Source: a virus. Taken from it: 27,264 nt of DNA. Below the pieces are notes generated by a model that did no database searches, was not told the DNA's origin, and saw nothing but the letters and a program-made list of their open reading frames with translations. The stretch lies in the IMG/VR virus record IMGVR_UViG_3300042539_001642, positions 1-27,264 of that record, one strand, 5' to 3'. A program made the translations under genes and the position numbers. Positions 1 through 6,981 of the stretch are shown here, in pieces (position 1 is the first letter of the stretch; each line of letters begins with the position of its first letter).

Positions 1-1
1 A

Positions 2-310
2 TCCAAATCTGCTAGGAAAGAACTTTCGGAAGAACTACAAAACATAATTTCAATGGAGGATATAAAGTTTTATTTTCTTTTTGATAGGGAAAGTATACAC
101 AGCGCAAATATACCTATTGAACTAAAGGATTTTATTTTTAAACCCAATCCTGAACATTCTTCAATAAAGTTAGAATATAATAAAGAAAAGAACGAAGAAA
201 AGTCTGTTGATTTTATGGATTTAGATTCCATTTTGGAAAAAATTGACCAATATGGACTGGAAAGCCTTAGTGAGGATGAAAAAAAATTCTTAGATGAGTT
301 TCAAAATTGA
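2..310 (+). CDS. C-terminal fragment with DUF6576-like tail (5' end outside window)
   Basis: The frame is open from the first bases of the window, so this is the 3' end of a longer gene. An internal ATG at 53 would give only 85 residues. The last ~30 residues (LDSILEKIDQYGLESLSEDE, then KKFLDEF) match the pattern of the short DUF6576 tail found at the C-terminus of Bacteroidota rhomboid-family proteins and some phage proteins. That match is from memory of the family pattern. The part upstream of the tail is acidic and lysine-rich and not recognised. No membrane segment is visible in the portion present, so a rhomboid protease cannot be claimed. The gene runs directly into the sigma factor region. 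Confidence 0.6.
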   Translation, partial: SKSARKELSEELQNIISMEDIKFYFLFDRESIHSANIPIELKDFIFKPNPEHSSIKLEYNKEKNEEKSVDFMDLDSILEKIDQYGLESLSEDEKKFLDEFQN

Positions 311-329
311 ACTTTTCTTCGTATATTTA
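299..329 (+). promoter_or_regulatory. Possible Bacteroidota-type promoter for the sigma factor gene
   Basis: TTTC (299-302), a 19-base spacer and TATATTTA (322-329) differ by one base in each box from the TTTG-N19-TAnnTTTG pattern of Bacteroidota promoters. The same spacing recurs at better sites in this window. It would place the transcript start about 20 bases before the ATG at 355. The -33 box lies inside the end of the upstream gene. Weak on its own. Confidence 0.35.
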
Positions 330-354
330 CAACTTATACCTAAAGAACATACGC

Positions 355-1164
355 ATGACTAAACTGATTTTAATTAATACCGAAGAAATCCAAAACTACA
401 TCAAAGACATTAGAAAAATTAAGGTTATATCCCATGAGAGACAAAATGTAATATTTAAAAGGTTATCAGATAAATCAATTAATAAAACTGAAAGACAATC
501 ACTATTAAATGAACTTGTGGTTGGTAATTTAAGATTCGTAATTAGTGTGGCTAAGTCTTACCAAAATAATGGTATGGAATTAATCGATTTAATATCCGAA
601 GGTAATTTGGGTTTAATTAAGGCGGCAGAAAGGTTCGACCCAAATAGTGGGTATCGTTTTATATCCTACGCTGTTTGGTGGATTAAACAATCCATTATGT
701 CGTCTTTAAATGAGAATTATAGAATGATAAGGTTACCATCAAATATCATTCAAGACAATAATAAGAAAAAAAAGAACGAAACGTTCACAGAAACCCAATT
801 TTTTATAAATTATGACGAAAGTGATGGTGAGGTTATTTTACCACATTGTGTCAATTTACACAATGAAATAAATGAAGATGGTGAACAACTTTTAGACACA
901 ATACCGAATCCAAATGCGGAAAATCCAGAGGACATTCTGAATACCCCCGAAGAAATTAAGAAAAGAGTTTCAATTATGTTGTCTGTTTTAGATGATAGAG
1001 AAAAAGTAATCATTGAAAAATCATACGGATTAAATGGGGTCGAAATGAATTTGGAAGATTTAGGGGAAGAATTTGGATGTACAAAAGAAAGAATCAGACA
1101 ATTAAGAGATAAGGCACTTAAAAAATTAAGAAACGATAGTTACGGACTATTAAACTATTTATAA
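355..1164 (+). CDS. RpoD-like sigma factor (phage-encoded)
   Basis: A 269-residue sigma-70 family protein that should direct host RNA polymerase core to phage promoters. Region 1.2/2.1 starts near residue 45 (NELVVGNLRFVISVAKSYQ). Region 2 follows, with DLISEGNLGLIKAAERFD (78-95) and the -10-reading segment RFISYAVWWIKQSI (101-114). Region 4 ends the protein, with a helix-turn-helix NLEDLGEEFGCTKERIRQLR. Region 3, between about residues 130 and 205, is shorter than in Bacteroidota RpoD and partly replaced by a Lys/Asn-rich and acidic stretch. An in-frame TTG at 307 would add 16 residues and overlap the upstream stop. I prefer ATG 355 because the likely promoter lies between the two. Family is certain; which promoters it reads is unknown. 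Confidence 0.93.
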   Translation: MTKLILINTEEIQNYIKDIRKIKVISHERQNVIFKRLSDKSINKTERQSLLNELVVGNLRFVISVAKSYQNNGMELIDLISEGNLGLIKAAERFDPNSGYRFISYAVWWIKQSIMSSLNENYRMIRLPSNIIQDNNKKKKNETFTETQFFINYDESDGEVILPHCVNLHNEINEDGEQLLDTIPNPNAENPEDILNTPEEIKKRVSIMLSVLDDREKVIIEKSYGLNGVEMNLEDLGEEFGCTKERIRQLRDKALKKLRNDSYGLLNYL

Positions 1165-1175
1165 AAAAATAAAAT

Positions 1176-1463
1176 ATGAAACACTTTATTGAAAAAAACT
1201 TTATTGTTATTATAGCAGTATTAACTCTTCTAACTTTTTTAAAAAGTTGCGGAGATGGTAGAGAATTATCAAAAATAAGAAAAGAAATAGAAACAATTAA
1301 AGATTCGACTTATACAAAAGAAGAACTTAATGTTCGATTAAAAATTGAAGGATTGAAATCCGAAAAAAGGATGATTCAATCCACGGATAGAAAAATTTTA
1401 GATGTAAATCGTCAAACACAAATAGATGAAGAAATAAATAGATTAGAAAACAGTATTAAATGA
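1176..1463 (+). CDS. Small membrane-anchored coiled-coil protein, possible lipoprotein
   Basis: 95 residues. A hydrophobic segment at about 8-23 (FIVIIAVLTLLTFLKSC) is followed by SCGDG, which resembles a Bacteroidota lipobox-plus-CG motif. The Lys at -2 of the cysteine is unusual, so it may be a plain N-terminal anchor instead. The rest is a charged heptad-like helix (EIETIKDS..., GLKSEKRMIQ, EEINRLENSIK). This layout resembles phage spanin subunits, and a cell-wall-amidase-like gene lies nearby, but nothing in the sequence proves a lysis role. It overlaps the next gene by four bases (ATGA), so the two are probably co-translated. The start has a typical A-rich leader and no Shine-Dalgarno. 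Confidence 0.6.
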   Translation: MKHFIEKNFIVIIAVLTLLTFLKSCGDGRELSKIRKEIETIKDSTYTKEELNVRLKIEGLKSEKRMIQSTDRKILDVNRQTQIDEEINRLENSIK

Positions 1464-2524
1464 ATAATTGGTTTAAAAAAAATTATAAAACAGTAATAAT
1501 ATTAGCGTTTCTTATTCCAATTATAACCGTTGCAATTGTTTCAATTTCTCACGTCACAAAATGGTACGGAATATCTAACCCATTAACTTGGGCGATTTAT
1601 TTATCAATAGGAATTGAAATTGCAGCGTTGTCTGCACTCGCAGCGATTTCTGCAAATATGGGGAAAAAAGTTTATTTCCCATTTGGAATTGTAACATTAG
1701 TTCAATTCATAGGTAATGTTTATTTTGCCTATTCATACATTGACATACAAAGTCCCGCTTTTATTTCTTGGGTCGAACTTTTTTCTCCTTTATTAGAGTT
1801 AATTGGTGTTGAATCTAACGATTATGTTGGACACAAAAGATTTTTAGCATTTTTTGCTGGTGGTATGTTACCAATAATATCTCTGTCTTTTTTACACATG
1901 TTAGTTAAATTTGTACAAGAAGAAAGAGAAAATGAACATAATAGTCTTTTAATAAATGCACCAATCGACAATGGGTCCGTTGTAGAAGAAACACTTGTAG
2001 TGGAGGAACCCGTTGTAGAAGAGACACCAGTAATTGAAGAAACACTTGTAGTGGAGGAACCTATAGTTGAACCTGTTGTAGAAGAAGTACCTGTAGTCGA
2101 ACCAGTTGTAGAGGAATCACCTGTAGTGGAGGAACCTGTTGTAGAAGAGACACCAGTAATTGAAGAAACACCTGTAGTGGAGGAACCCATATTTGAACCC
2201 GTTGTAGAAGAAGTACCTGTAGTTGAAGAACCTGTTGTAGAAGAGACACCAGTAATTGAAGAAACACCTGTAGTGGAGGAACCCATATTTGAACCCGTTG
2301 TAGAAGAAGTACCTGTTGTAGAAGAGACACCAGTAATTGAAGAAACACCTGTGGTGGAAGAACCTATAGTCGAACCAGTTGTAGAAGAGGCACCAGTAAT
2401 TGAAGAAACACTTGTGGTAGAAGAACCTATAGTCGAACCATTTGTAGAGGAAGTACCTGTGGTGGAGGAACCCGTTGTAGAAGAAATTCCCATTGAAAAT
2501 AATGAGGAAGAAAAAAAAAACTAG
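1460..2524 (+). CDS. Four-helix membrane protein with long Val/Glu/Pro repeat tail
   Basis: The zero-frame product has 354 residues. Four hydrophobic segments are visible at about 11-31, 43-64, 72-92 and 128-148. They are followed by a charged stretch and then ~170 residues of VVEEP / VIEETP / IFEPVVEE repeats. Such Pro/acid repeats form extended spacers, as in TonB-type periplasm-spanning proteins, but there is no TonB C-terminal domain. The zero frame stops just after a run of ten A. The -1 frame continues open for 53 codons, so the true product is probably longer (see the frameshift entry). It sits between the anchored coiled-coil gene and the amidase-like gene, which fits an envelope or lysis-related job, but function is unknown. 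Confidence 0.75.
   Translation: MNNWFKKNYKTVIILAFLIPIITVAIVSISHVTKWYGISNPLTWAIYLSIGIEIAALSALAAISANMGKKVYFPFGIVTLVQFIGNVYFAYSYIDIQSPAFISWVELFSPLLELIGVESNDYVGHKRFLAFFAGGMLPIISLSFLHMLVKFVQEERENEHNSLLINAPIDNGSVVEETLVVEEPVVEETPVIEETLVVEEPIVEPVVEEVPVVEPVVEESPVVEEPVVEETPVIEETPVVEEPIFEPVVEEVPVVEEPVVEETPVIEETPVVEEPIFEPVVEEVPVVEETPVIEETPVVEEPIVEPVVEEAPVIEETLVVEEPIVEPFVEEVPVVEEPVVEEIPIENNEEEKKN
1979..2487 (+). repeat. Tandem repeat encoding VVEEP/VVEETP units; 96-bp higher-order copies
   Basis: The DNA is built from short units reading gttgtagaagaa-like and gtagtggaggaa-like words. A 96-bp block is repeated almost perfectly in tandem (2135-2230, then from 2231), with a further shortened copy from about 2312 (offset 81). 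All copies keep the reading frame, so copy number could change by recombination without breaking the gene. The repeat keeps the opposite strand open over about 670 bases, an artefact of the unit composition. Confidence 0.85.
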
Positions 2525-2682
2525 AAGAATTAGACAACCAAATAGCGGAGGAATTATTGGGAAATTATGGTTTGGAGAATGGACAAGAAATAAATAACAA
2601 TACAGAAAATGGTGAATCTTCTGTTGTGACTAAAAAATTAACTAGAAATGTTGGAAATACACAACGTAGAAGGTTTAGATGA
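2504..2682 (+). other. Probable -1 frameshift site and trans-frame extension of the membrane protein
   Basis: The zero frame ends ...GAA GAA AAA AAA AAC TAG. A AAA AAC (2515-2521) is a classic X XXY YYZ slippery heptamer placed directly before the stop at 2522-2524. After a -1 slip the frame continues from CTA (2521) to TGA (2680-2682), adding 53 residues (LEELDNQIAEELLGNYGLEN at the start, VGNTQRRRFR at the end). This frame has no ATG, so it is unlikely to be a separate gene. Without it, 123 bases would be non-coding in a region where genes otherwise overlap. A GAGGAAG word (2504-2510) just upstream could act as a stimulator, though Bacteroidota ribosomes make little use of Shine-Dalgarno. 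Alternatives are a real indel or sequencing error in the A run. The extension overlaps the next start by 35 bases. Confidence 0.65.
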
Positions 2683-3256
2683 TAAGAAACTAAATATTGT
2701 TCGTAGAAAAACAAAAAAAACACAAATTTTACTATACGATACTGGTAGAAGAAGTGATGATTTTATTAGTAAAATAAAATATAGAAATTTGGGGAAATAC
2801 GATGAGATTCCCCATTACATGGTCACAAAAATTGGTACGATATACCAATTTTACGATACCAAATTTTATTCAAAAACATTTGGGGATTCTATAATAGATA
2901 AGCAATTTATAAAAATTGCAATTGAAAATTTGGGATGGTTGACTAAAAACACTATAACCGGATTTTTAAACAATTGGATTGGTGACCCGTATAGGTCAGA
3001 ACCTTTTATAAAAAATTGGAGAAACCATTATTATTGGGACAGATATATCGATGAACAACTTATAACAACAGCAAAATTGTGTGAATTTTTATGTGAATTA
3101 CATGATATCCCCAAAAAAATAGTACCATCTCAAGGTTATATTGAAAATGTTGTTAATTTTAATGGTGTCTCATGTAAATCCAATTTTTCAAATATTTATA
3201 CAGATATAAACCCATCATTTAATTTTAGACTATTTTTTAATCATGAACAACAATAA
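2648..3256 (+). CDS. Amidase_2 / peptidoglycan-recognition-like protein lacking zinc ligands
   Basis: 202 residues. The central part follows the N-acetylmuramoyl-L-alanine amidase (Amidase_2) fold pattern: an early strand ILLYDTG, then PHYMVTKIGTIYQFYD, SKTFG, and a strand KIAIENLGWL. In active members these positions carry HHT, A-x-H-x-G and a late H-x-D. Here the first His is replaced by Asp or Tyr (YDTG), the second by Thr (SKTFG), and no late His is visible. If the fold call is right, the protein cannot bind zinc in the normal way and would be a cell-wall-binding or structural module, not an active lysin. It overlaps the frameshift extension upstream and the next gene by 14 bases. Fold assignment is by pattern only. 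Confidence 0.45.
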   Translation: MLEIHNVEGLDDKKLNIVRRKTKKTQILLYDTGRRSDDFISKIKYRNLGKYDEIPHYMVTKIGTIYQFYDTKFYSKTFGDSIIDKQFIKIAIENLGWLTKNTITGFLNNWIGDPYRSEPFIKNWRNHYYWDRYIDEQLITTAKLCEFLCELHDIPKKIVPSQGYIENVVNFNGVSCKSNFSNIYTDINPSFNFRLFFNHEQQ

Positions 3257-3767
3257 AAAAAACGGATACGATGAAATAAAGACAATGTTAAACACATTAA
3301 GAAATCTTAATGAATCGAAACATTTTACGAAACCGTTAATTAATGAGCAAAAAGAAAATATTGATTCTGACACCAATATTGATAAAGAACAATTCGATAA
3401 TATTGAAATAGTTAATGATGTTGAAGTTAAATTACTTTCAACGGACCAAGAAGATGTTAAATTAAAAGAAGCGGATAAAACATCAATAAGTCAAATCATA
3501 GACTTATTTAGACAACAAGTTTCACAAATAGCCGATTTAGACCCTGGTTTTACTGTTACTGAAAATCAAGTAAGACTTGATGGTGTTTTAACTGAAACCG
3601 AAATAAATTTTGTATTAATTGCTGGTAATGAAAGTGGGTTATATATTAACAGTGATATGTTGGAAATTGATGAGGAAACAAATAGTATGTTAGAAAAATT
3701 ATTTAAATTTAAAACAACATTTGTTACATCAATGGAACCATTAATAAAAGATAGAATGTCGTACTAA
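3243..3767 (+). CDS. Unknown acidic protein, possible virion/head-associated
   Basis: 174 residues, not recognised. The first ~85 residues look disordered and charged (MNNNKKNGYDEIKTMLNTLR, then ESKHFTKPLINEQ, acidic to about residue 80). The second half has a more globular look, with TSISQIIDLFRQQVSQIADL and a strand-rich part around VTENQVRLDGVLTETEINFV. The N-terminal LNE and INE tripeptides resemble the I/L-x-E sites cut by T4-type prohead proteases, a feature shared with the two large genes downstream. It ends in TAATG with the next gene, so it belongs to the same operon. Role inferred only from context. Confidence 0.6.
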   Translation: MNNNKKNGYDEIKTMLNTLRNLNESKHFTKPLINEQKENIDSDTNIDKEQFDNIEIVNDVEVKLLSTDQEDVKLKEADKTSISQIIDLFRQQVSQIADLDPGFTVTENQVRLDGVLTETEINFVLIAGNESGLYINSDMLEIDEETNSMLEKLFKFKTTFVTSMEPLIKDRMSY

Positions 3768-4006
3768 TGCCTCTAACTAACTCCGATATAAAAGAAATTG
3801 AAAAAATCACCAGAAAAGAAATGAAAGATTTTCTGGAATCCACACAGGCACATACTATTGTCACAAAAATAATACAAAAAGAGATTGGGACGAAAGATAT
3901 TGACGATAAGATTGTCGATTTATCTTCTAAAGTGGTTGTAGAATTGTTTAAAACATTATGGCAACGTAAGTCTTTTTGGGAACAACCAATAAAAAATGTT
4001 AAGTAA
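3767..4006 (+). CDS. Small conserved phage-type protein, unknown function
   Basis: 79 residues, mostly helical and charged (SDIKEIEKITRKEMKDFLES), ending in an aromatic segment LFKTLWQRKSFWEQ. I recall this pattern (acidic/basic helix, then LW-x-R-x-SFW) from marine and Bacteroidota phages, but it has no known function. Both junctions are TAATG overlaps (3765-3769 and 4004-4008), so translation is coupled to the neighbours. No signal peptide or membrane segment. Confidence 0.65.
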   Translation: MPLTNSDIKEIEKITRKEMKDFLESTQAHTIVTKIIQKEIGTKDIDDKIVDLSSKVVVELFKTLWQRKSFWEQPIKNVK

Positions 4007-5157
4007 TGGAAAATAAAAAAAGACCAAATATTAGTGGTGAAATGGATGAATTTCAAAGATTGTCTCAAGAATTAAGTAGAGACGAAAATATTGAAATTTC
4101 GGTAGAAGACATTGTTAAATCTTTTGAAAACGCTGAAGAAAAGACATTGACCAAAGATATTTGGAAAAAACTAGAGAACACTGAATCAAATGAAATCGAA
4201 AAGGGGGACATGGATTCGGTTATTAAAGTTGCCAAAAAATATAATAAAACTAATCCAAAAAAACTTGCACAATCTCTAAAGTCAGGGGATTATTCAAGAC
4301 CATTAATATTAAAATTGGGGGATAGATATATTTTAGTTGCGGGAAACACTAGACTATGCACATCTGCAGCTTTAGGAATAGAACCTAAAGTTTTTATAGG
4401 TAAAATTAATATGGATGGTGAACTAAATGAAAAATGGTCTGAAAAAATGGGAAATAAAACATATTCTAAAGAGGAAATATCGAAACTTATAAATCAAGCA
4501 CATAAAGGAATTACCAGAACTAAAGGAAAAGAATACGCTCCAACGTCACACGAAATCCAAAAATGGATTGACAACCATCTTTCAAAAGAAGAGGATGTTT
4601 CTGAGAAATGGAGTCAAAAGTACAAAGATTCAATAGACTGTAATAATCCAAAAGGATTTAGTCAAAAGGCACATTGTCAAGGTAAATTAAAGAGAGATAC
4701 GAAAGAATCTATGGGTGCGGACTCATCGGGTTCTTTTGAGGCACCTTTAAAAAACGCACCAATAGTAAAAAGAAAAATAAATAAAATACATAATTTTGAA
4801 TCTGATTTGGATGAGGCAACTGATTCGAGTTCTTCTGGACAATATGACGTTTCTTTTAGTTCAGGTAGGTCAAATCCATTGAAAATAAATGGACCTGATA
4901 GCATAAAAACAAGTAGAGCCGTTAAAGATAAAAATTTTCCAAAATACGGAGGACCAGGTGGTGTATTCGTAAAAGTAAAAGAAAAATGTAAGAAATACCC
5001 CTATTGTAATCAAGGTGACATAAAATCACTTGAATTTTTTGAAAAAGAAGGATTGGTTGAATCGGCTAAAAATGTATCGAATAAAACAGGAATTCCATAT
5101 AAAATTGTTGAAAAATTGATACTAAACGAAATTAAAGAATATTTATTAAGTAAATGA
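4006..5157 (+). CDS. ParB-like domain protein with Cys-motif and C-terminal helix, probable virion-associated
   Basis: 383 residues. Residues ~65-130 form a ParB/Srx-like N-terminal fold: AKKYNKTNPKKLAQSLKSGD, then RPLILKLGDRYILVAGNTRL, where GNTRL stands at the GERR-like nucleotide-binding position. The middle carries a motif SIDCNNPKGFSQKAHCQG (around 205-222), which I have seen in other phage proteins. Near the C-terminus is a second Cys motif, VKEKCKKYPYCNQGD. The last helix, EKLILNEIKEYLLSK, has the I/L-x-E character of phage head-core tails. The long middle part (230-310) is Ser/Gly-rich and probably disordered. Overlaps are TAATG at the start and ATGA at the end. ParB-like domains in phage proteins may have nuclease, CTPase or structural roles; which applies here is open. 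Confidence 0.7.
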   Translation: MENKKRPNISGEMDEFQRLSQELSRDENIEISVEDIVKSFENAEEKTLTKDIWKKLENTESNEIEKGDMDSVIKVAKKYNKTNPKKLAQSLKSGDYSRPLILKLGDRYILVAGNTRLCTSAALGIEPKVFIGKINMDGELNEKWSEKMGNKTYSKEEISKLINQAHKGITRTKGKEYAPTSHEIQKWIDNHLSKEEDVSEKWSQKYKDSIDCNNPKGFSQKAHCQGKLKRDTKESMGADSSGSFEAPLKNAPIVKRKINKIHNFESDLDEATDSSSSGQYDVSFSSGRSNPLKINGPDSIKTSRAVKDKNFPKYGGPGGVFVKVKEKCKKYPYCNQGDIKSLEFFEKEGLVESAKNVSNKTGIPYKIVEKLILNEIKEYLLSK

Positions 5158-6440
5158 AAAAGGATTTATTAAATATCATAGAAGAATCATTAATTAATGA
5201 GGTTAAAAAAACCATAATTAAGGAATCTAAGGACCAAAAAGAATATTATCACATTATGTGTGAAGGGGAACCCATTGACACTTTCGAATCAGAGGAAATT
5301 GCGATGAAACACTTAGATATCTATAAGAAAAATCATCCCGAAAAAGAATTCATAATTGAAAAATCAAATTATAAATCACCATCTGAATTAATTGATAAAT
5401 TAGATAAGATGAGTGAAGAATTAGAAGAAAATAAAATAGAAAAACCAATGAAAAAAGTTAAAGTATCTAGTTTAGCGGAAGCCATTATGATGGCGAAAAA
5501 TAAAAACCAAAAACATATTAAGGTGAATGGGGAATCCTATGATGTAAACGAAATGTGGAAATCATTAGAGGAAGAAGAAACCGATGTTGAGGAATCTAAC
5601 GCCTTTGTTTTAGCTGCTGATGCCGCTAGAGATGCTGGCAAAAAAGAGTTTGAATTTCCTAAAGGTAGTGGTAAAATGCACAAAGTTACTTTAACAAAAG
5701 ACATTGAAACCAAAGAGGGTAAAATGGGTCAGTGTAGTGAATGTGGAGGTATGATGAACGAAGAAGGCACGTGTAATGAATGTGGTACTGGAAATATGAA
5801 CGAAACCAAAAAAATAAAATTAAGATTAACTGAGAATGAGTTAATTTCATTAATCTCTAAAATGGTGGAGAGTTCAAAAAAAATGATGAAAGAATCAGTG
5901 CCAGGGTTAGAGGTAACAAAGAAAGCCCAATCAGGTTCAAAGAAAGAAAATGAAAGTAATTTAAAAGATGTTGAACAAAAATTAAAAAAGGCATCGTCTT
6001 TTGATGGTAACGACAATCCTGAATTTCCTAAACAAATTGGAAAAGGTGAAAAAATGACAATAAAAACAACTGAAGAACAAGATGAAATAATTGCTGACAC
6101 TAGAGGTGGGACAATGATTGATTTGGATTATGATTTCGAACCTTCAGAAAATTTTAAAAAAAGATTAAAAATGGCATTAGAAGGTGATACTAAAATGGGT
6201 AATTCTCATGAGGCCGCTAATGTGGTAAAAAAAGATACAGGTGAAAACCTGTTAAAATCTTCAAATAGAAAGAAAGAAAAGGCATCCAAAAACGCTGAAA
6301 TTAGTTGGGGTCATAGTTGGAAAACACCGGAAAAAGTTGTTGTTGTAAAAGAATCTAAAAAAGATAATAAACAAACCATAATCGAAGAAGAAATTAAAAG
6401 AATGAAAACAATTTTGGGATATAATGAATCAACCCAATAA
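5154..6440 (+). CDS. Large acidic/lysine-rich protein with zinc-ribbon motif, probable virion or head-core protein
   Basis: 428 residues, highly charged and low in complexity. The N-terminus (MKKDLLNIIEESLINEVKKT) and two later segments (KLRLTENELISLISKMVES and EEIKRMKTILGYNES at the end) have the LTE-x-xL-x-x-LI and EI-x-RMK patterns common in structural proteins of marine tailed phages. A CxxC pair of pairs, CSECGGMMNEEGTCNECG (about residues 194-211), looks like a small zinc ribbon. Several I/L-x-E tripeptides could be prohead-protease sites. It shares four bases (ATGA) with the ParB-like gene upstream and is followed by a ~50-base gap. Function is inferred from pattern and context; a T4-like internal or scaffold protein is one option. 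Confidence 0.6.
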   Translation: MKKDLLNIIEESLINEVKKTIIKESKDQKEYYHIMCEGEPIDTFESEEIAMKHLDIYKKNHPEKEFIIEKSNYKSPSELIDKLDKMSEELEENKIEKPMKKVKVSSLAEAIMMAKNKNQKHIKVNGESYDVNEMWKSLEEEETDVEESNAFVLAADAARDAGKKEFEFPKGSGKMHKVTLTKDIETKEGKMGQCSECGGMMNEEGTCNECGTGNMNETKKIKLRLTENELISLISKMVESSKKMMKESVPGLEVTKKAQSGSKKENESNLKDVEQKLKKASSFDGNDNPEFPKQIGKGEKMTIKTTEEQDEIIADTRGGTMIDLDYDFEPSENFKKRLKMALEGDTKMGNSHEAANVVKKDTGENLLKSSNRKKEKASKNAEISWGHSWKTPEKVVVVKESKKDNKQTIIEEEIKRMKTILGYNESTQ

Positions 6441-6491
6441 TTAATATTAATCTTTATTTTCTATTCTTTTTTATTATTATATGAATATGTT

Positions 6492-6947
6492 ATGGAAAAT
6501 AAAGAAAATCAACTTGAATTAGATTCAACAGATAGATACAAACATCAAATAGATATTTGGTATAGAACATATAATATTAATCGAGATAAAATTGTATTGT
6601 TTTCTGATTTCCTTTCGTCTTTACATAACTTAGTTGAATCAACTTTTTTAGGTGAAGATGTTTTATACGATGAAGTAGACCAAAGAACCCATTTTAATTG
6701 GTGCTGGAAAAAAATAATATCTGATTTTGAAAAAGAAAAAATTTTCTTTAAAGAAAATGGTTCTCATTACGAATATTTTTGGAATTTCTTTTTTGAAGCC
6801 TTTTACATCAATAAATTAGACGATAAAGAAACCAAAGTATTTGAATACTTTCATAAATTATTTGATTTTACGTATAAAAAATCTAGGTCAGAATTAGATA
6901 TTTTAACAGAAGTTTATAAATTATTGGACCAAAACTTGAAAAAGTAA
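6492..6947 (+). CDS. Unknown protein, 151 residues
   Basis: Not recognised. It is rich in aromatic residues and helices (DRYKHQIDIWYRTYNINRDK, then RTHFNWCWKKIISDFEKEK and HYEYFWNFFFEAFY), and has no membrane or signal segment. It follows a 51-base AT-only gap (6441-6491) with a TTAATATTAA palindrome but no GC stem, so no terminator can be claimed. The start ATG at 6492 is the first in frame. It reads in the same direction as the next five genes. Confidence 0.6.
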   Translation: MENKENQLELDSTDRYKHQIDIWYRTYNINRDKIVLFSDFLSSLHNLVESTFLGEDVLYDEVDQRTHFNWCWKKIISDFEKEKIFFKENGSHYEYFWNFFFEAFYINKLDDKETKVFEYFHKLFDFTYKKSRSELDILTEVYKLLDQNLKK

Positions 6948-6981
6948 TTTTTTTCCGTATATTATATACAAAAACGGAAAA
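6935..6981 (+). promoter_or_regulatory. Possible promoter overlapped by an inverted repeat before the Hc1-like gene
   Basis: CTTG (6935-6938), 19 bases and TATATTAT (6958-6965) give the Bacteroidota spacing with a weaker -7 box. An inverted repeat TTTTCCGT (6951-6958) / ACGGAAAA (6974-6981) brackets the -7 box and runs into the ATG. It could be an operator or an RNA hairpin covering the start codon. Either role is inference. Confidence 0.35.

Noticed and set aside
1979-2487. CRISPR-like array
   Set aside because: The units are adjacent, of variable short length and in frame with a protein. There are no unique spacers and no cas genes.
1822-2493. Long minus-strand frame rich in Ser, Thr and Gly opposite the repeat region
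   Set aside because: It is the mirror of the VVEEP repeat DNA, whose unit lacks stop codons in several frames. The plus-strand frame has membrane helices and fits the operon.
5729-6100. Minus-strand frame opposite the large acidic gene
   Set aside because: It is Ser/Phe-rich, typical of an antisense reading of Lys/Glu-rich coding DNA, with no start context or partner gene.
6441-6491. Terminator or promoter in the gap after the large acidic gene
   Set aside because: Only AT palindromes with no GC stem, and no TTTG-N19-TATATTT layout, could be found.
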